This document shows positions 6,397 through 6,555 of a stretch of DNA of 6,555 nucleotides, piece by piece (the first letter of the stretch is position 1; each line of letters starts with the position of its first letter). The notes under the pieces were generated by a model, which worked only from the letters and a program-made list of their open reading frames with translations, searched no databases and had not been told where the DNA came from. The stretch spans positions 1 to 6,555 of the forward strand of contig WRJW01000148.1 in the NCBI GenBank assembly GCA_009778375.1. Reading direction: 5' to 3'. A program made the position numbers and the translations under genes. The stretch comes from Bacteroidota bacterium (GTDB lineage Bacteria > Bacteroidota > Bacteroidia > Bacteroidales > UBA932).

Positions 6397-6555
6397 ATAG
6401 CGTTTTTCAGCGATAATTGGCAGACGACCAAAAAATCCAATCTGGCTGCCAACGGCGACAAAGCCGCCGCAATCGTCAAGCAAAATGTTTACGATCCCGC
6501 CACCGACCCCAGCGTAACTGATTAAGGCGTAGAGATGAACGGCGTAGCTAACCGA
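6397..6555 (+). pseudogene. Unrecognised reading frame without a good start, interrupted by a stop, cut by window edge
   Basis: I do not recognise this protein. A plus-strand frame reads IAFFSDNWQTTKKSNLAANG and continues through DKAAAIVKQN and VYDPATDPSVTD to a TAA at 6523-6525. After the stop the same frame continues GVEMNGVANR to the window edge without another stop. The composition looks like a real protein, yet no ATG, GTG or TTG start follows the tpiA stop in this frame: the codon where a start would fit, at 6397, is ATA. This suggests a decayed gene that has lost its start and gained a stop. Alternatives are a short gene fragment, or a new gene starting at the ATG at 6535, which has AAGG seven bases upstream. 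The opposite strand is also open from the right edge to a stop at 6394, so the coding strand itself is not certain. Confidence 0.35.

Noticed and set aside
6374..6420. A terminator after tpiA
   Set aside because: The GCGTTTT copies at 6374 and 6400 are direct repeats, not an inverted repeat, so no stem-loop forms.
6394..6555. A minus-strand open frame entering from the right edge
   Set aside because: It is open for 53 codons but Gly/Ile-rich without recognisable motif; the plus-strand frame looks more protein-like, although I cannot exclude it.

Overview
The window looks like chromosomal DNA from a member of the Bacteroidota, probably Bacteroidales. Three things point there: start codons mostly lack Shine-Dalgarno sequences, several upstream regions carry TAnnTTTG-like -7 elements, and the proteins resemble Bacteroidota families (DUF4143 ATPase, FecCD-type importer with an LSDGE signature, GH9 of the GSLPVGI...PYWP type). 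No rRNA, tRNA, CRISPR array or insertion sequence is visible. The lineage is inferred from these traits, not from a marker gene.

Layout, left to right. Positions 1-1096 (minus strand) hold a DUF4143-type AAA ATPase that runs off the left edge and has a plausible promoter at about 1144-1174. Positions 1202-1349 (minus) hold a short wreck: a signal-peptide-like start and the last 33 codons of an M15-type D-Ala-D-Ala carboxypeptidase, in different frames, as if the middle of the gene had been deleted. Positions 1357-5562 (minus) form a tight operon, transcribed right to left: a FecCD/BtuC-type permease, its ATPase (8-base overlap), and a large exported GH9 glycoside hydrolase with a twin-arginine-like signal (4-base ATGA overlap). 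The M15 remnant begins 7 bases after the GH9 stop and was probably the last gene of this operon. Positions 5563-5629 are a compact divergent promoter region. Positions 5630-6382 (plus) encode a complete triose-phosphate isomerase (tpiA). The last 170 bases hold an unrecognised reading frame with no good start codon and an in-frame stop, possibly a degraded gene.

How the genes fit together. The permease and ATPase would form an inner-membrane importer for a siderophore, heme, cobalamin or similar ligand; no substrate-binding protein is present here. The unusual element is the coupling of this importer to a GH9 enzyme and, formerly, a peptidoglycan-type peptidase. The GH9 belongs to a divergent group lacking the classical PHHR segment of cellulases, so its substrate is open. 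tpiA is ordinary central metabolism (glycolysis/gluconeogenesis) and only shares the divergent promoter region.
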